The translations under genes and the position numbers were made by a program. 64,000 bases of DNA. Origin: Didymella arachidicola. Lineage: Eukaryota > Ascomycota > Dothideomycetes > Pleosporales > Didymellaceae. The notes beneath the pieces are model-generated. The model saw only the letters and a program-made list of their open reading frames with translations. It was not told the DNA's origin and did no database searches. The stretch covers positions 1,674,001 through 1,738,000 of the forward strand of contig CM049991.1 in NCBI GenBank assembly GCA_016630955.3, in the 5' to 3' direction. Below are positions 23,115 through 34,200 of this stretch, piece by piece. Every line of letters begins with the position of its first letter. Position 1 is the stretch's first letter.

Positions 23115-24369
23115 ATGGTCAAAATCGCCGAGTTCGCTGTCGAGTCCGTATGTTCCCCGCATTTACCCTCAATGACAAGAAGGGCTAACGGGCCTGCAGT
23201 GGATGGACGCCTATGAGCACCACTGCAAATACAACGTGGCAGAGACATGCTGCGCCTCCATCTCATTAGATCAGCTGCGCGAATTGTCCGAAGACAAGAC
23301 GACAGAAATCTTGAAGACAGACCGTGTGCTCACCTATGGCGCTATCCGTGGTGCTGAAGACCTAAGGAACAATCTCGCTCGACTGTACTCAGCCAAGATC
23401 ACCAACCCTTTGAGCCCGGACAACATTCTCACCACCCCTGGTGCTATTCAAGCGAATTACTTGACTGCGTATTCATTGGTCGGAGAGGGTGACCACGTCA
23501 TTTGCCAGTATCCTACGTACCAGTCATTGTACTCTGTACCACAGTCCTTGGGCGCAGAGGTCGACCTCTGGAAGGCCCGACCAGAGAAGAATTGGGTGCC
23601 AGACCTGGAAGAGCTGAAAGCATTGATCAAGTCCAATACAAAGCTCATCGTTATCAACAACCCCAACAATCCCACCGGTGCCGTCCTTGGCAAGAGCTTC
23701 TTGGAACAGCTTATTGAGATTGCGAAAGAGAAGGATATCACTATCTTGAGTGATGAGGTATACCGACCCATCTTCCACTCCATGAGCCCCATCGATAAGG
23801 ACTTCCCGCCGTCCTTGCTATCCTTGGGCTACAATAACGTCGTTGTTACTGGGTCTATGTCTAAGGCGTATTCTTTGGCCGGCATTCGCGTAGGATGGAT
23901 CGCTTCGCGCAACTCGGGGATCATCGAGAAGATTGCTTCAGCACGGCATTATACTACAATCTCCGTCTCTGGGCTGGACGAGCAGGTTGCAGCATACGCC
24001 CTCAGTCCAGCAACCGTTCACAGCCTGCTCGCTCGCAACATTCAGCTCGCAAAGACAAATCTTGCGCTCCTCGAAAAGTTCGTTATCAAGAACGAGGATG
24101 AGTGTGAATGGGTGAAGCCCGTCGCCGGTACCACAGCGTTCATCAAGTTCCACAGAGAAGGCAAACCAGTAGATTCGGTTGACTTCTGCAAGAAGCTGCT
24201 CGAGAAGACGGGCGTGCTTTTCGTTCCGGGATCGCAAAGTTTTGGTGAGGAGTTCAAAGGCTACGTAAGGGTTGGGTTTGTGAACCAGACGGAGATCGTT
24301 CAGAAGGGTCTGGAGGAGGCGTCCAAGTTTGTCAGGAAGAACTTAGACGATGTAGACCTTGCAGAGTAG
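23115..24369 (+). CDS. PLP-dependent class I/II aminotransferase
   Basis: Exon 1 (23115-23147) gives MVKIAEFAVES. A 52-nt intron (GTATGT...CTGCAG) leads to exon 2 (23200-24369), making 400 residues, the usual length of the fold-type I family. Motifs: YGAIRGAEDLRNNLARLY near the N terminus, NNPNNPTGAVLG (cofactor-binding Asn), LSDEVYRPIF (Asp that pairs with the pyridine nitrogen) and TGSMSKAYSLAGIRVGW with the Schiff-base Lys. An Arg for the substrate carboxylate lies in GYVRVGF. The substrate cannot be assigned; sequence style resembles the aspartate/aromatic-type group. No signal peptide, so probably cytosolic. Confidence 0.93.
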
Positions 24370-24631
24370 AATTGCAGGTGGAAGCTTGATTCACTCGCTT
24401 CTATAAGCCGCTTTCCACCAATGTTGTTGTCGCGGCGCTGTCTTGGCTACTTTGAATGCGCCCCGTCTAAGCCTCGCGCGGTCTGGGATCGGCTGTATTT
24501 CCATACATCCTGTAAGCCACAATACTGTGCGCCTGACCAGATGCCTGACGGAAAAATAAGTATGGTGGGAATCGCCTTTGACATGTCGCACTATTGCCCT
24601 GAACAGCTTCAAAGTATTGACATCAAGTACC

Positions 24632-24889
24632 ATGTCTCCACCAACAGCCAGCACTTCTACAACCTCTCTCATCGACAAGCCAGAGCCTCCAAAGATTCAG
24701 CGAAGTTTTTCCCTGCCAGCAAATGCTTGTAAATATGAGAAGAAGAAGGCTTCCTGGCGTGACAGGCTTCGCGCCCGTAAAGAATCTCCCGTTCCCGGCA
24801 AAGAGAAGTGGCGCGATGCCTCCCTGCCCGAAGAAGAACGCTGGAAAGAGTGGCATAAGCAGAAAGACGCAGAGAGGAAAGCTGGGTAA
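24632..24889 (+). CDS. Small charged hypothetical protein
   Basis: From the ATG at 24632 the frame gives 85 residues: a Ser/Thr/Pro-rich start (MSPPTASTSTTSLIDKPEPP), then strongly charged, helix-prone sequence (KKASWRDRLRAR, EERWKEWHKQKDAERKAG). The Trp-rich, Lys/Glu-rich style resembles small conserved fungal proteins and is unlikely by chance. GGGTAAGC at the stop could be a splice donor, so the true C terminus may differ. Function unknown. Confidence 0.5.
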   Translation: MSPPTASTSTTSLIDKPEPPKIQRSFSLPANACKYEKKKASWRDRLRARKESPVPGKEKWRDASLPEEERWKEWHKQKDAERKAG

Positions 24890-25519
24890 GCAAACATGAA
24901 CAACTGCTACCAATCGCATGTCAACGAATGACCAGCATGACCTCGACGTACTACACCGATTTCTATAGATCCAAGGGAGGATGGGCTTGGTGGATGGGGG
25001 TTGTTGGTGGGTCTTGAGTGCCCCTTCCGTAACAACACCACGGATTTTGGCTTGTGACGCCAGATTATTACCTAACGATACCCATTTTACGAACGAATTC
25101 AATGACCTCTTTTTATCGTTCCTGAGACTTTGCGACTCAGGATGCTCGTTGTAGACGCCATTGACGCTACAGACGCGCAGTAGACGCGCAGTAGACGCGC
25201 AGCATGTCGAACAATCTGCCTGCGACTCTGTTGGCCGGCGCAAAACGTACAAAGCTCGACACTCAAAGCTTCAACGCCCCCTTGAAATCTTACGGTGCAT
25301 TGCTGTGTGTTGTGTCGCGACAGAATCCTCGAGAGCTGAGCAACCCCACGACCGATTGGCCATAGCTCCATACGTCACCGAGGCTGTTATTTCCAGCTCC
25401 ATCCGCTCCTCCAACCCGTCGACGAGCTGACGATTGATTGACGTGCTCCACAGTGGTCCGAGGCTATCTCTCAGTCTCCCCTCTATCGCTGAGCAATCGA
25501 CACTACTACCCAAGTCACA
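24890..25519. other. Upstream region of the SSADH gene
   Basis: Holds three tandem copies of an 11-bp unit (25171-25202) and otherwise short frames without motifs. Confidence 0.4.
25171..25202 (+). repeat. Three tandem copies of the 11-mer AGACGCGCAGT
   Basis: Copies at 25171, 25182 and 25193 (last one incomplete), about 320 bp upstream of the SSADH start codon. Confidence 0.85.
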
Positions 25520-27185
25520 ATGCGCTCTTTTGCTGCTGCCACACGATCCATCGCGCGCCAGCAGACAACCTGCCGAAGCAGCTTCCAACGTCAGACTCTG
25601 CCCACCATTGTATCAAGAGGATATTCTAGCAAGATGGGTCACAGCGTCCCTAAGGTATGTTAGGAACTCGGTCTCCTCCTGGAACGGCCTGGTCAGTACT
25701 AACACTCTACAGCTCAAGGACCCTTCGCTCCTCAAGAGCCAGACATATGTCAACGGCGAATGGATAGACGCGAAGTCTGGCAAGACCTTCGAAGTCCACG
25801 ACCCAGCTACCGGCAAGCTCATTGGCACCCAGCCTGAGATGGACCGCGCCGACACCGAAGCCGCCATCGCCGCCGCCGCGGCTGCTCTGCCCTCCTTCCG
25901 CAAACTGACCGGCCGCGAGCGCTCACGGCTTCTGCGAAAGTGGTACCAGCTCATGACCGAGAACGCCGACGACCTTGCCACACTGATCACATGGGAGAAC
26001 GGAAAGCCTCTGGCGGACGCAAAGGGCGAGGTCGCGTATGCTGCGGGCTTCTTCGAGTGGTTCTCTGAGGAGGCACCAAGGATATATGGCAACACAATTG
26101 GCTCGAGTGTGGCTACGAACAGGGTATTCACAACCAAGGAGCCAGTCGGTGTCTGTGGCCTGATCACGCCGTGGAACTTTCCTGCTGCTATGATCACCCG
26201 CAAGATCGGTCCTGCGCTCGCAGCTGGCTGCACTGTTGTTGCGAAGTCTCCGGGTGAGACACCTTTTACAGCAGCAGCTTTGGCTGAGCTTGCGCATCGT
26301 GCAGGGATCCCCAAGGGCGTGGTCAACTTTGTGACCGCTATGGAGAACACACCTGAGGTTGGCGAGACGATAACCACCAGCAAGACAGTCAAGAAGGTAT
26401 CCTTCACAGGCTCTACTGGCGTAGGCAAGCTCTTGATGAAGCAGTCTGCTTCGACCCTCAAGAAGCTGTCGTTCGAGCTTGGTGGCAATGCACCTTTCAT
26501 CGTCTTCGATGACGCTGATCTCGAGAGTGCGGTAACTGGCGCCGTTGCCTCCAAGTTCCGCTCGTCAGGCCAGACCTGTGTATGCGCCAACAGAATCTAT
26601 GTCCAATCTGGTATCTACGACCAGTTCGCCGAGAAATTTACCGAGAAGGTCAAGGGCTTCAAGGTCGGTGCTGGTTTTGCAGAGGGCGTCACTCACGGTC
26701 CCGTCATCCACGAACGCGCCGCGAAGAAGGTCGACGATCACGTCCAAGACGCTGTCAATCAGGGTGGTAAGGTCCTCGTTGGTGGACAGAAGCTCCCCGA
26801 GCTGGGCAGCTCTTTCTACCAGCCCACCGTCATCCGCGACATGACCGCCGATATGCAGCTCGCCCAAGAAGAGACATTCGGTCCTGTTGCAGGTCTCTTC
26901 AAATTCGACACAGAAGCTGATGTTGTTGAGCTTGCAAACGCCGCAGATGTCGGTCTTGCAGGATACTTCTTCAGCAAGGACATCCAGAGGGTCTACAGGG
27001 TCGCCGAGGCACTGGAGGTAGGAATGGTTGGCGTCAACACTGGCCTGATCTCGGACCCTGCCGCGCCGTTTGGTGGTGTTAAAGAGTCTGGCTTTGGTCG
27101 TGAGGGTAGCATGCTGGGTATTGAGGAATATGTTACAACGAAGACTGTCACGATGGGTGGGAACGGACAGCCTCTGCAGGGGTAG
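25520..27185 (+). CDS. Succinate-semialdehyde dehydrogenase (NAD(P)+), mitochondrial
   Basis: Exon 1 is 25520-25654, the intron is 58 nt (GTATGT...CTACAG), exon 2 is 25713-27185; 535 residues. The first 40 residues (MRSFAAATRSIARQQTT...) are Arg/Ser-rich without acids, a mitochondrial targeting signal. The rest is a full aldehyde dehydrogenase: ITPWNFPAAMI cofactor site, FTGSTGVGKLL, general base Glu in SFELGGNAPF, catalytic Cys in SSGQTCVCANR, and EETFGPV. The adjacent second Cys and overall pattern fit GabD-type enzymes, which oxidise succinate semialdehyde to succinate in the GABA shunt. Confidence 0.93.
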
Positions 27186-27739
27186 TAAGCATTATGAAAT
27201 AGCAACGAATATATGATACCGTCTCAGCCCGCGGGCCATGTGTGCGACCAATGTGATCACTTATCTACAACATGGACCTCTAGTTGCTCGAAAAAAAGGT
27301 GCGCTCTGCTTCCGATTGCTCGTCGTCTGGCCATTCAGATAACATCTGGCATGCTGTTCCCTAATCATATGTGTATCGTAATGATAGATTTGAGCTTCAC
27401 CCTGACGCTAAGATCTCTACCGCGCTCTCAGCAGGCACCCGTGGTCTGATCAGTAATTCCTCCTTCCTTGAACCATTATCTTGCTATGTGGTCAAAAACG
27501 CTCGATAGCGTTTGTAACAGGTGTGCCAGTGTATCGGATTGTGGTCTTGCCAAGTTGCGGTCGGTACTCGCGCTTTAACGCTTACAAATCACATGCCAGT
27601 CAGTCAGCACAAGGAGCCCGTGGAGTCCGTATTCTAACAGCTGAAAGTTGCCAGCATCTTCATATATAAGTGAAGCTCGAGTAGCATAATGTAGCAGTTC
27701 ACAGTCGAACTCAGCTATCATCTGATCAAACCATCCATC
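27186..27739. other. Intergenic, nothing recognised
   Basis: 3' flank of SSADH and promoter of the next gene; no motif assigned. Confidence 0.4.
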
Positions 27740-28375
27740 ATGGTCATCACAACAACAATCACCTCGTTCACCACACCAGTACCGGCCGAAAACATCATCT
27801 CCGAGCTCTCCAAAGCCCTCAAAGCCCTACCATCACATCCCCAATTCACACTCGGCACAAAAGCCCAAGACCGCACCACCGTCCAAATCACCGCCGAATG
27901 GCCCTCGATCCAAGCCCCCAACGACCTGAGCACCAGCCCAGCATACCAAGCCTTCACCGACACAATCAGCACCATCTCTCCTACACCTCTCCAAACCACG
28001 ATAGCCACTCTCAACGCTTCCGTCTTCGCAGCCGACAATCCCCCACTCGTTGAATTCGTGCACTCCTACTTCCCCGCCTCCTCACCACCAGACTTCTGTG
28101 CCAAGATCGAAGGCGACTTCGCGCGCTTCGAGGCTATATACCGCAGGCGGGGAAGTCCGGATGCATGCGGCGAGATTGGACTGGCGACTGGATGGGCAGA
28201 GGAGAAGGATGGAGCGAGGGCGTTCGTGGTGGTGAGGGGTTGGCGCGAGATGGGGCGGTTTGAGGCGGCATTGGCGACGGAGGAGTTTGGAGAGGGGATT
28301 GGGATTCTGATGGGGTGGGAGGTGCCGTTTGAATTGTGGCATGTTGAGCGGAAGGCGGGGAGTGATGATTCGTAG
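27740..28375 (+). CDS. Hypothetical protein, possible dimeric alpha/beta-barrel fold
   Basis: A single exon of 211 residues starts at the ATG preceded by CCATC. The N-terminal half (TTTITSFTTPVPAENIISEL, then KAQDRTTVQITAEWPSI and SPAYQAFTDTI) has the alternation of a beta strand, a helix and an aromatic-rich strand seen in antibiotic-biosynthesis monooxygenase-like domains. The second half repeats the pattern weakly (FVVVRGWREMGRFEAAL). The first half is C-rich and the last third G-rich on the coding strand, a sharp composition change within one gene. No catalytic residues can be assigned. Confidence 0.7.
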   Translation: MVITTTITSFTTPVPAENIISELSKALKALPSHPQFTLGTKAQDRTTVQITAEWPSIQAPNDLSTSPAYQAFTDTISTISPTPLQTTIATLNASVFAADNPPLVEFVHSYFPASSPPDFCAKIEGDFARFEAIYRRRGSPDACGEIGLATGWAEEKDGARAFVVVRGWREMGRFEAALATEEFGEGIGILMGWEVPFELWHVERKAGSDDS

Positions 28376-28496
28376 GGTTGTCGATCAAGTTGTGGTGGAT
28401 GGCACAGCCGTTGCCTGAATCGAATCGAATATGCGTTCTTCGAATCCGTCGCTCCCTAACATGTCCCCCTTGCAATGCGGTGGAAAAAGCGACTAC

Positions 28497-29674
28497 TTAT
28501 GAATGTAAACCTGCCGGAGCCATCATTGATGGGTCAGAGGATGCAAGGTAGGGGCCGTTGTCGAAGACCACGATATGGTTAGCAGGCTTCGCGCATAGAG
28601 GACCCAGACACAGCCAGTCTTGGTTCGTATGCAGTATCTGCGATTCGTCTTCGACATAGCTCATGTCTTCTTCAAATCCCAAGCAATCTTAGAAGATGAG
28701 GTCGATTCGTCCGGTACGTATTCAGTGACTGGAAGCATGGATCTGGCGAATGCCAGGAAGTCGAGCATAAAGTGCTGCTGCACTTCCGAATCAGGCTGTT
28801 GGATGCGTCGGAGACCTGTCATGCGCCTCGCGTGATTACTAAGGAAGCCCCCGGTAAGTGTAATCGCTAGCTCAACAATGGTGCTAGAGTTCCAGGAGGT
28901 GCAGCCGCGTGTACATTTCCATATTTCCCGTAGCGAGTGTTGAATGTCTTGCATCTTATCTCCATATGTTGCTTTGCGGAAGGAACTGAAAACCATACGA
29001 GTGGCGTCCACTAACATGCCGCATAACGCTCCACGTAATCGAAGTAGACCGCTATGAGCAATCGTTTGATCCACATCCACTTTATGTTAAGAGGTTACTG
29101 TCGCCCTGCAATGTTGAGCAAGAACCTCCAATGTTTTGGCAGCCACTTCGTCTTCCTGCGGGGTCGCTGCATCACTCAGCCACACAAGAACTTTATCGGC
29201 CAGTGAATACACTTCGCTCATCAAAAGTACGTGGCCGTTACGCTCTGGGATGTTTTGCTGATTGATGCACGGCACATCTATCCAGTAAAGTTGCTGAGTT
29301 TCGTCGATGGGCGCAGCGTATTTCGAATCTTTGAACAGGTTCCGAAAACTCCAACCACGTAGTTTCCGTCTTCTGTCGAGTGGGATTGCAGCTGGTTCTG
29401 ATAAATGGCATCCTAGTTTGGTTGGTGGCAACCTCTGTTGTAACCTTCGAAGAGCGTGTGCGAGATTAGTGACGATGTTCATGGCAATGCCGTTGCAAGT
29501 CATGGGTTCAGTAATGCTCGCATCTCCCCAGACATATGAAAGCGCATTGTAAGGCGGCTCATTGTCGAGGCATGCAGAGCTGAGACTGACTGATATCGGA
29601 TCACACGGTTGTCCGGGCGAGATGCGAAGCAGCTGGATGTGTCTTCCTTGCAGTGCGTGCTTATAAATAACCAT
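28497..29674 (-). pseudogene. HET-domain (heterokaryon incompatibility) protein, broken
   Basis: From ATG 29674 a frame of 195 residues contains the three HET blocks: YNALSYVWGD, YWIDVPCINQQNIPERN, and the MSEVYSLADKVLVWL segment. It stops at 29087 (TAA), far short of the usual 500-700 residues. The same frame continues open after the stop to 28661. A fragment typical of HET C termini (LCLGPLCAKPANHIVVFDNG then, in another frame, VYIH) lies at 28497-28620. I found no intron that rejoins these pieces in frame. Intact HET proteins trigger cell death on fusion of unlike strains; many fungal copies are nonfunctional. A truncated functional product remains possible. Confidence 0.65.
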
Positions 29675-30249
29675 GGATACGTTTGCGGTCAGTTAACTTT
29701 GCTCGCTTGGACTCCGTGTGGATTTTAACGTCGAAAGACTTCTGCTGGTGCAGCTGCTGCGTCAGGACCGATCCAAAGAGGGAGTCGAAGGTACCTCGAA
29801 TGGCAGCCTGTCGTGCGCGCTTGGTGCCCATCGTCCTGAGCTACATGTGGCAGAAGATAGCGTCAACATCTGGTGCATGGTACCCTGCACTTGGCTATAA
29901 GATCAGGGATACTTGACATCATTCACACGGCGAGTCAGGAGGAGCAGATGCAGCAGCAGGATATGTGGAGGAGAAAGCGACACTGTCGCTATGCCGAGTC
30001 CATCCTCTTGTTGTGAAATAAACAACTCGAAGCCTGTTCGAGGCTGCTAAAGATTTGCAGGGATAAAGACACGGATGTGGTTGACGAGGTGTTGTGGGCT
30101 GCGTCCGCTCCTACGGCTCCTCAGAGGCTCAGTGCCCTCGGTGTTCCCAAGCCCCCCGAACCCCGAATGCTCCGTCTCAGCTGGGGCAAGATGTCATCGG
30201 CACCATAAACCTCAGGCACGCACTCCCTCCACCTCCCCCACAACCCACC
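29675..30249. other. Intergenic, divergent flank
   Basis: Between the HET relic and the next plus-strand gene. No motif recognised; the last 60 bases are CA/CT-rich as in fungal core promoters. Confidence 0.4.
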
Positions 30250-30957
30250 ATGTTCGCACAAACGCCCCTACGAGCCCGCGCCGCAGCGCGCAGCGTCTTG
30301 GCGCAAACAACACGCACCTACACATCCTACACATCCTACAGCTCGCGCGCCGCCGAGATGCCCACCCGCAGCGCCCCCATCCGCACACTCCTGCGCACCG
30401 CACTCCCACGCGCCTCGACAACCGCAGCGCAGCGCGCATCGCCCTACCTCGCATCGCACATCCACACGCAGACACAACCTGACCTGCGCTCGCGCTCCCC
30501 GTCCCCAGCGCCCCGCTACGAAGTCCGCAACCACTCGCTGCTCGCGGCGCCGCACCAATGGACGCGCTTCTCGACGCCGACCTCGCTGAGCAGCGTGCGC
30601 ACATTTACTTCGTCCCCGAAGATATCCTGGCCGGCGAGCGACGCAGCGGGGGATATCTCGCCCGAGCATCTCAAGGTCATCGAGGACCACATCGAGACCA
30701 TAACCGACATGTTCGGCACCGCCAAGGACGAGTTCGAGATCGCGTCTGAGGAGACGGACAAGAACACCACGTATGCGCAGGACGACCGCGACGCCGCGCG
30801 AGAGGAGCTGGATAAGCTGCTGGAGTACTATGGAAGGGTGGTCAGTGAGAGCGAGGAGGTGGTTGGCGCCGAGGTGAAGAGGAGGGTCGGGCACAGGATT
30901 AGGGAGTTGAAGGCTGGCATCGAGGCGCTGGAGGAGAGGGCGACAGAGCATGATTAG
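30250..30957 (+). CDS. Conserved hypothetical, predicted mitochondrial, coiled-coil C-terminal half
   Basis: The ATG at 30250 gives 235 residues. Residues 1 to about 120 are rich in Arg, Ala, Ser and Thr and nearly free of acidic residues (MFAQTPLRARAAARSVLAQ), a strong mitochondrial presequence character. The remaining 110 residues are acidic and helical (HLKVIEDHIETITDMFGTAK, then DDRDAAREELDKLLEYY and RRVGHRIRELKAGIEALEER), suggesting a coiled coil. This two-part layout recurs in a small uncharacterised fungal family. The frame is open upstream to 30094, but the region before 30250 lacks protein character. Confidence 0.65.
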   Translation: MFAQTPLRARAAARSVLAQTTRTYTSYTSYSSRAAEMPTRSAPIRTLLRTALPRASTTAAQRASPYLASHIHTQTQPDLRSRSPSPAPRYEVRNHSLLAAPHQWTRFSTPTSLSSVRTFTSSPKISWPASDAAGDISPEHLKVIEDHIETITDMFGTAKDEFEIASEETDKNTTYAQDDRDAAREELDKLLEYYGRVVSESEEVVGAEVKRRVGHRIRELKAGIEALEERATEHD

Positions 30958-31271
30958 TGTTTGACCTTTCTTTCGTTCTCCCTCCACTCAGTTGTGTAGA
31001 GGTGATGGACAGCTTCTAGGGCATGGATGGCGTTGGGGTGCTTTTTTAAACATCTCATTGTAGGCGACGGACCTGCGTGTATCAGTACTAGCTGTGCAAA
31101 ACTTTCCTATGTTCGAGTACGATGCTCACATTATCTATACAACGTGTTGAGTATCAGAACCTGTCAGCTCATATGCAATGCTTAAGGATAATGCTCGCTG
31201 TAATCCAGGCACCACAAACGCCCACCAATGCAACGCCAAATGCTGCCATGAACCTTTCACTTCCTCATACC
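30958..31271. other. Convergent 3' interval
   Basis: 314 bp between the ends of two converging genes; should contain both polyadenylation regions. Confidence 0.5.
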
Positions 31272-34200
31272 TCACTGCTGCTTTGGCTTCGGCATGCTCG
31301 TCCGCTTCACGCTCCAAGGCTGCATAGTGCGCCTTGCACCCAGCGTTCTACGCTGGCCCTGTTGATTGTGCAACATATCCATCGATGTTGTGTGCAGAGT
31401 AGTGGCAGGCTTAAATCCAGTCGCCGATGTTGCTGATACTTTCGAAGAGCCAAGGACTTCTCGAGTGTCGTCATCGTCTGAATCTGACAAGGTCATCATC
31501 TTCTTCTCGTCGGCTCTAGATGGGGAGCTTAGCAGTAACACGTGCCGGGCGTTCTCAGCATTAGACTCATTGGCGGCTCTCCTAGGCTTGGTGCTCATTG
31601 GACGGCTGTATAGTGGACGGTTGAGACCAGACAAAGGTTCGAATGGCCGAGATTGTAGATGTGGTCGTCCGGCGTTGGAGATGTCTTGCAGTGGTGCAAC
31701 GCCTGACAGAGAGGATTGTGACCGCTTCAGTGAACGAGCCTCCACATGTGGCACCGGTACTGGCGCTTCGGACAGCGTCCTACCAGCACCCTGGAGGAAG
31801 CTTGTGATTGCACCCTGACCCGCTGCTCGTGGCTTTGGCTTTTTGCCATGAGTAGGAGTCTCACCCAATCTCCTTACTTCGTTATAGGTAGGTTTTCGGC
31901 TGGCATCGTCATCTTCCTTGAACATTGCCTGTCGTGTGGTTTGGTCAAGATTTTGGATATCTCTAGCGCTGAAGAAGCCATTCGTAGATTTGGCGGTCAT
32001 CCATGCGGCATTCTTATCTTCTCCAGAGCCGACGTTAGCATCGAGAACATTGGTCTTGCGCATGGTATTGATGTCTTCAACTCTTCGTCGCTTCGCATCA
32101 ACGCCTTGCCTGTCATGGCTCCACCCTGTGTATTCTGTGTTGTAAGATCCAGGCATGCCATCGATCTCATCTCGTGTTGCTGGGTATCTATCGTCTTCCG
32201 GACGCTCGACCAATGTGCGGGCTGTGGACAGCTGAGCAAGGTCCGGACATGGCCTGGCCAGAATTCGCGCAATGTCAGGGATGGTGGTCTTCTTGAAAGC
32301 CAAATCTGGCCCACGCGGACTGAAAAACTTCTCAAGGCTGTTATCGTCCAAGAACCGCGACAGCTTCGTCTCTTCCTGGCCAGATGAGCGCATAGGACAG
32401 CTAAGATAGAGAAGCGCCTTAGCCCGTGTCATACCTACGTACAACAGTCTTCGTTCCTCGTCATGGTCTTCAGCTCGGGAATGCGGAAGGGAGCCTTCGT
32501 AGACGGCCGGGATAAAAACCACAGGCCACTCGAGACCTTTGGCAGCATGGATGGTGGACATCGTTACTTGACATAGCTCCTCGCCGTCTTCCCTCTCCAC
32601 CTCAGTTGCCAGCGCAACATTTACCAGGAACTTGGAAAGAATGTCTGCTGCAGAGTCTGGACGCTGCACTATGCCCTCAACCTCGGGCAGAGCGTCATCG
32701 ACCCCCATTTCACCGTCCGTTATTGCCGTCGCCATCTGCGTTGCCTGAGCGATAAGTTCATCGACGTTGGCCAATCGATCTTTCCAATTCTCCTTATACG
32801 TCTGCTTGAGGTACGCTTCGAAAGCTGTCTGACTGAAAATGTGCGTGATGAGGTCAAGCAGAGTCCAGGGCTCTCCTTGCGCCGGCTCAAGCTTCTCACG
32901 GGCGGTATAAACTAGTCTGAAGAACAATGTGATGCCTTGTGTCGCTGGTGCGGAAAGCTTGGTGACAGGCGTTCTCCTGCCCTGCGCAACGTCTTGGATC
33001 AGCGACCACAGTGGCACCTTACGTACTTCCGCCTCCTCGAGCAACGCCTTGGTCGTCTTCTCGCCAATTTTCCGAGATGGTGTGTTGATCACGTTGACGA
33101 TCGCGTCGTTGTTGTCCGGATTGTTGATGACTCTAAGGTAGCTTAGGATGATCTTGATCTCGGCTCTGTCGAAGAAGCGCTTGCCTCCAACCATTTTGTA
33201 GGGAATGCCCGCGCGCCCAAGTTCGCGCTCGATAGACAGCGAAAGCGCTGCTGAGCGGAGAAGAATAGAGTAATCGTTATACGTCAACAACCCAGCACTG
33301 AGCGTCTGAGTGCGCTTGATCTCGTCTACAATCCACTGCGCCTCAAAGTTTGCGGTCGCCAGATGACGAAGTGTTGGTTGTTCGCCAACGCAATGCGTGG
33401 CAAGCAGCGCTTTCTCTGGTCGACTGTCGTCTTGCTCAATGACTGCAAGCGCAGCACTCAGAATTGAACCTGCCGAGCGATAGTTCTTTTCAAGATTGAT
33501 AACGATAGTCTCGGGGAATTCCACACGCATTCGAAGCAGGTTCTTGATCTCGGCGGCGCGGAAGCTATAGATGCTCTGGTCGGGGTCGCCTACGATGGTG
33601 ATACGCTGGGTCTTCTGTGCCATGAGTTTCATGAGCTCGTATTGGATGTTGTTGGTATCCTGGTACTCATCAATCAGTACAGCCTGGATTGTCGAGACAC
33701 ATGATGGGTGTTGTCGCAACAGATCAACGCAACGAACAAGCAGATCATCGTAATCCAGTAGATTTGCCGCTTTGAGGTGTTCTTGGTACGTAGAATAGAT
33801 CTGGGAGAACTCGCTGTCTTCAGCTTTCTTCTTTGTTGCGGCAAAGTCTGCCGCGGTGATGCCCTTGGCCTTTAGGCTGGATATCCTGGATCGAGCATAA
33901 CCAGGTTCGACCAGGTACTGATAGCGGTTGACGATACGCTTGATGATGGCCTTGCTGTCCTCTGTGTCGGCGATGCCAAAATTCTTATCAATGCCGATCT
34001 CTTGACCGTAGCGAGACAGAAATCGGCGTGCGACTGAATGGAAGGTACCTAGGATGAGCTTTGCCTCCAGTTTCTCACCGACAAATCCCTTGATTCTCTC
34101 TTTCATCTCGCGCGCAGCCTTGATGGTGAATGTGCAGACGATGATATTCCATGGCTGGAGCCGTTCGTGAATGACATGATACGCGACGCGTGCTGTGAGT

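Noticed and set aside
25613..26590. 325-residue minus-strand open frame
   Set aside because: Mirror of the SSADH coding sequence with no motifs of its own.
30268..30987. 239-residue minus-strand open frame
   Set aside because: Antisense to the mitochondrial hypothetical gene in GC-rich sequence; Arg/Gly-rich composition typical of a shadow frame.
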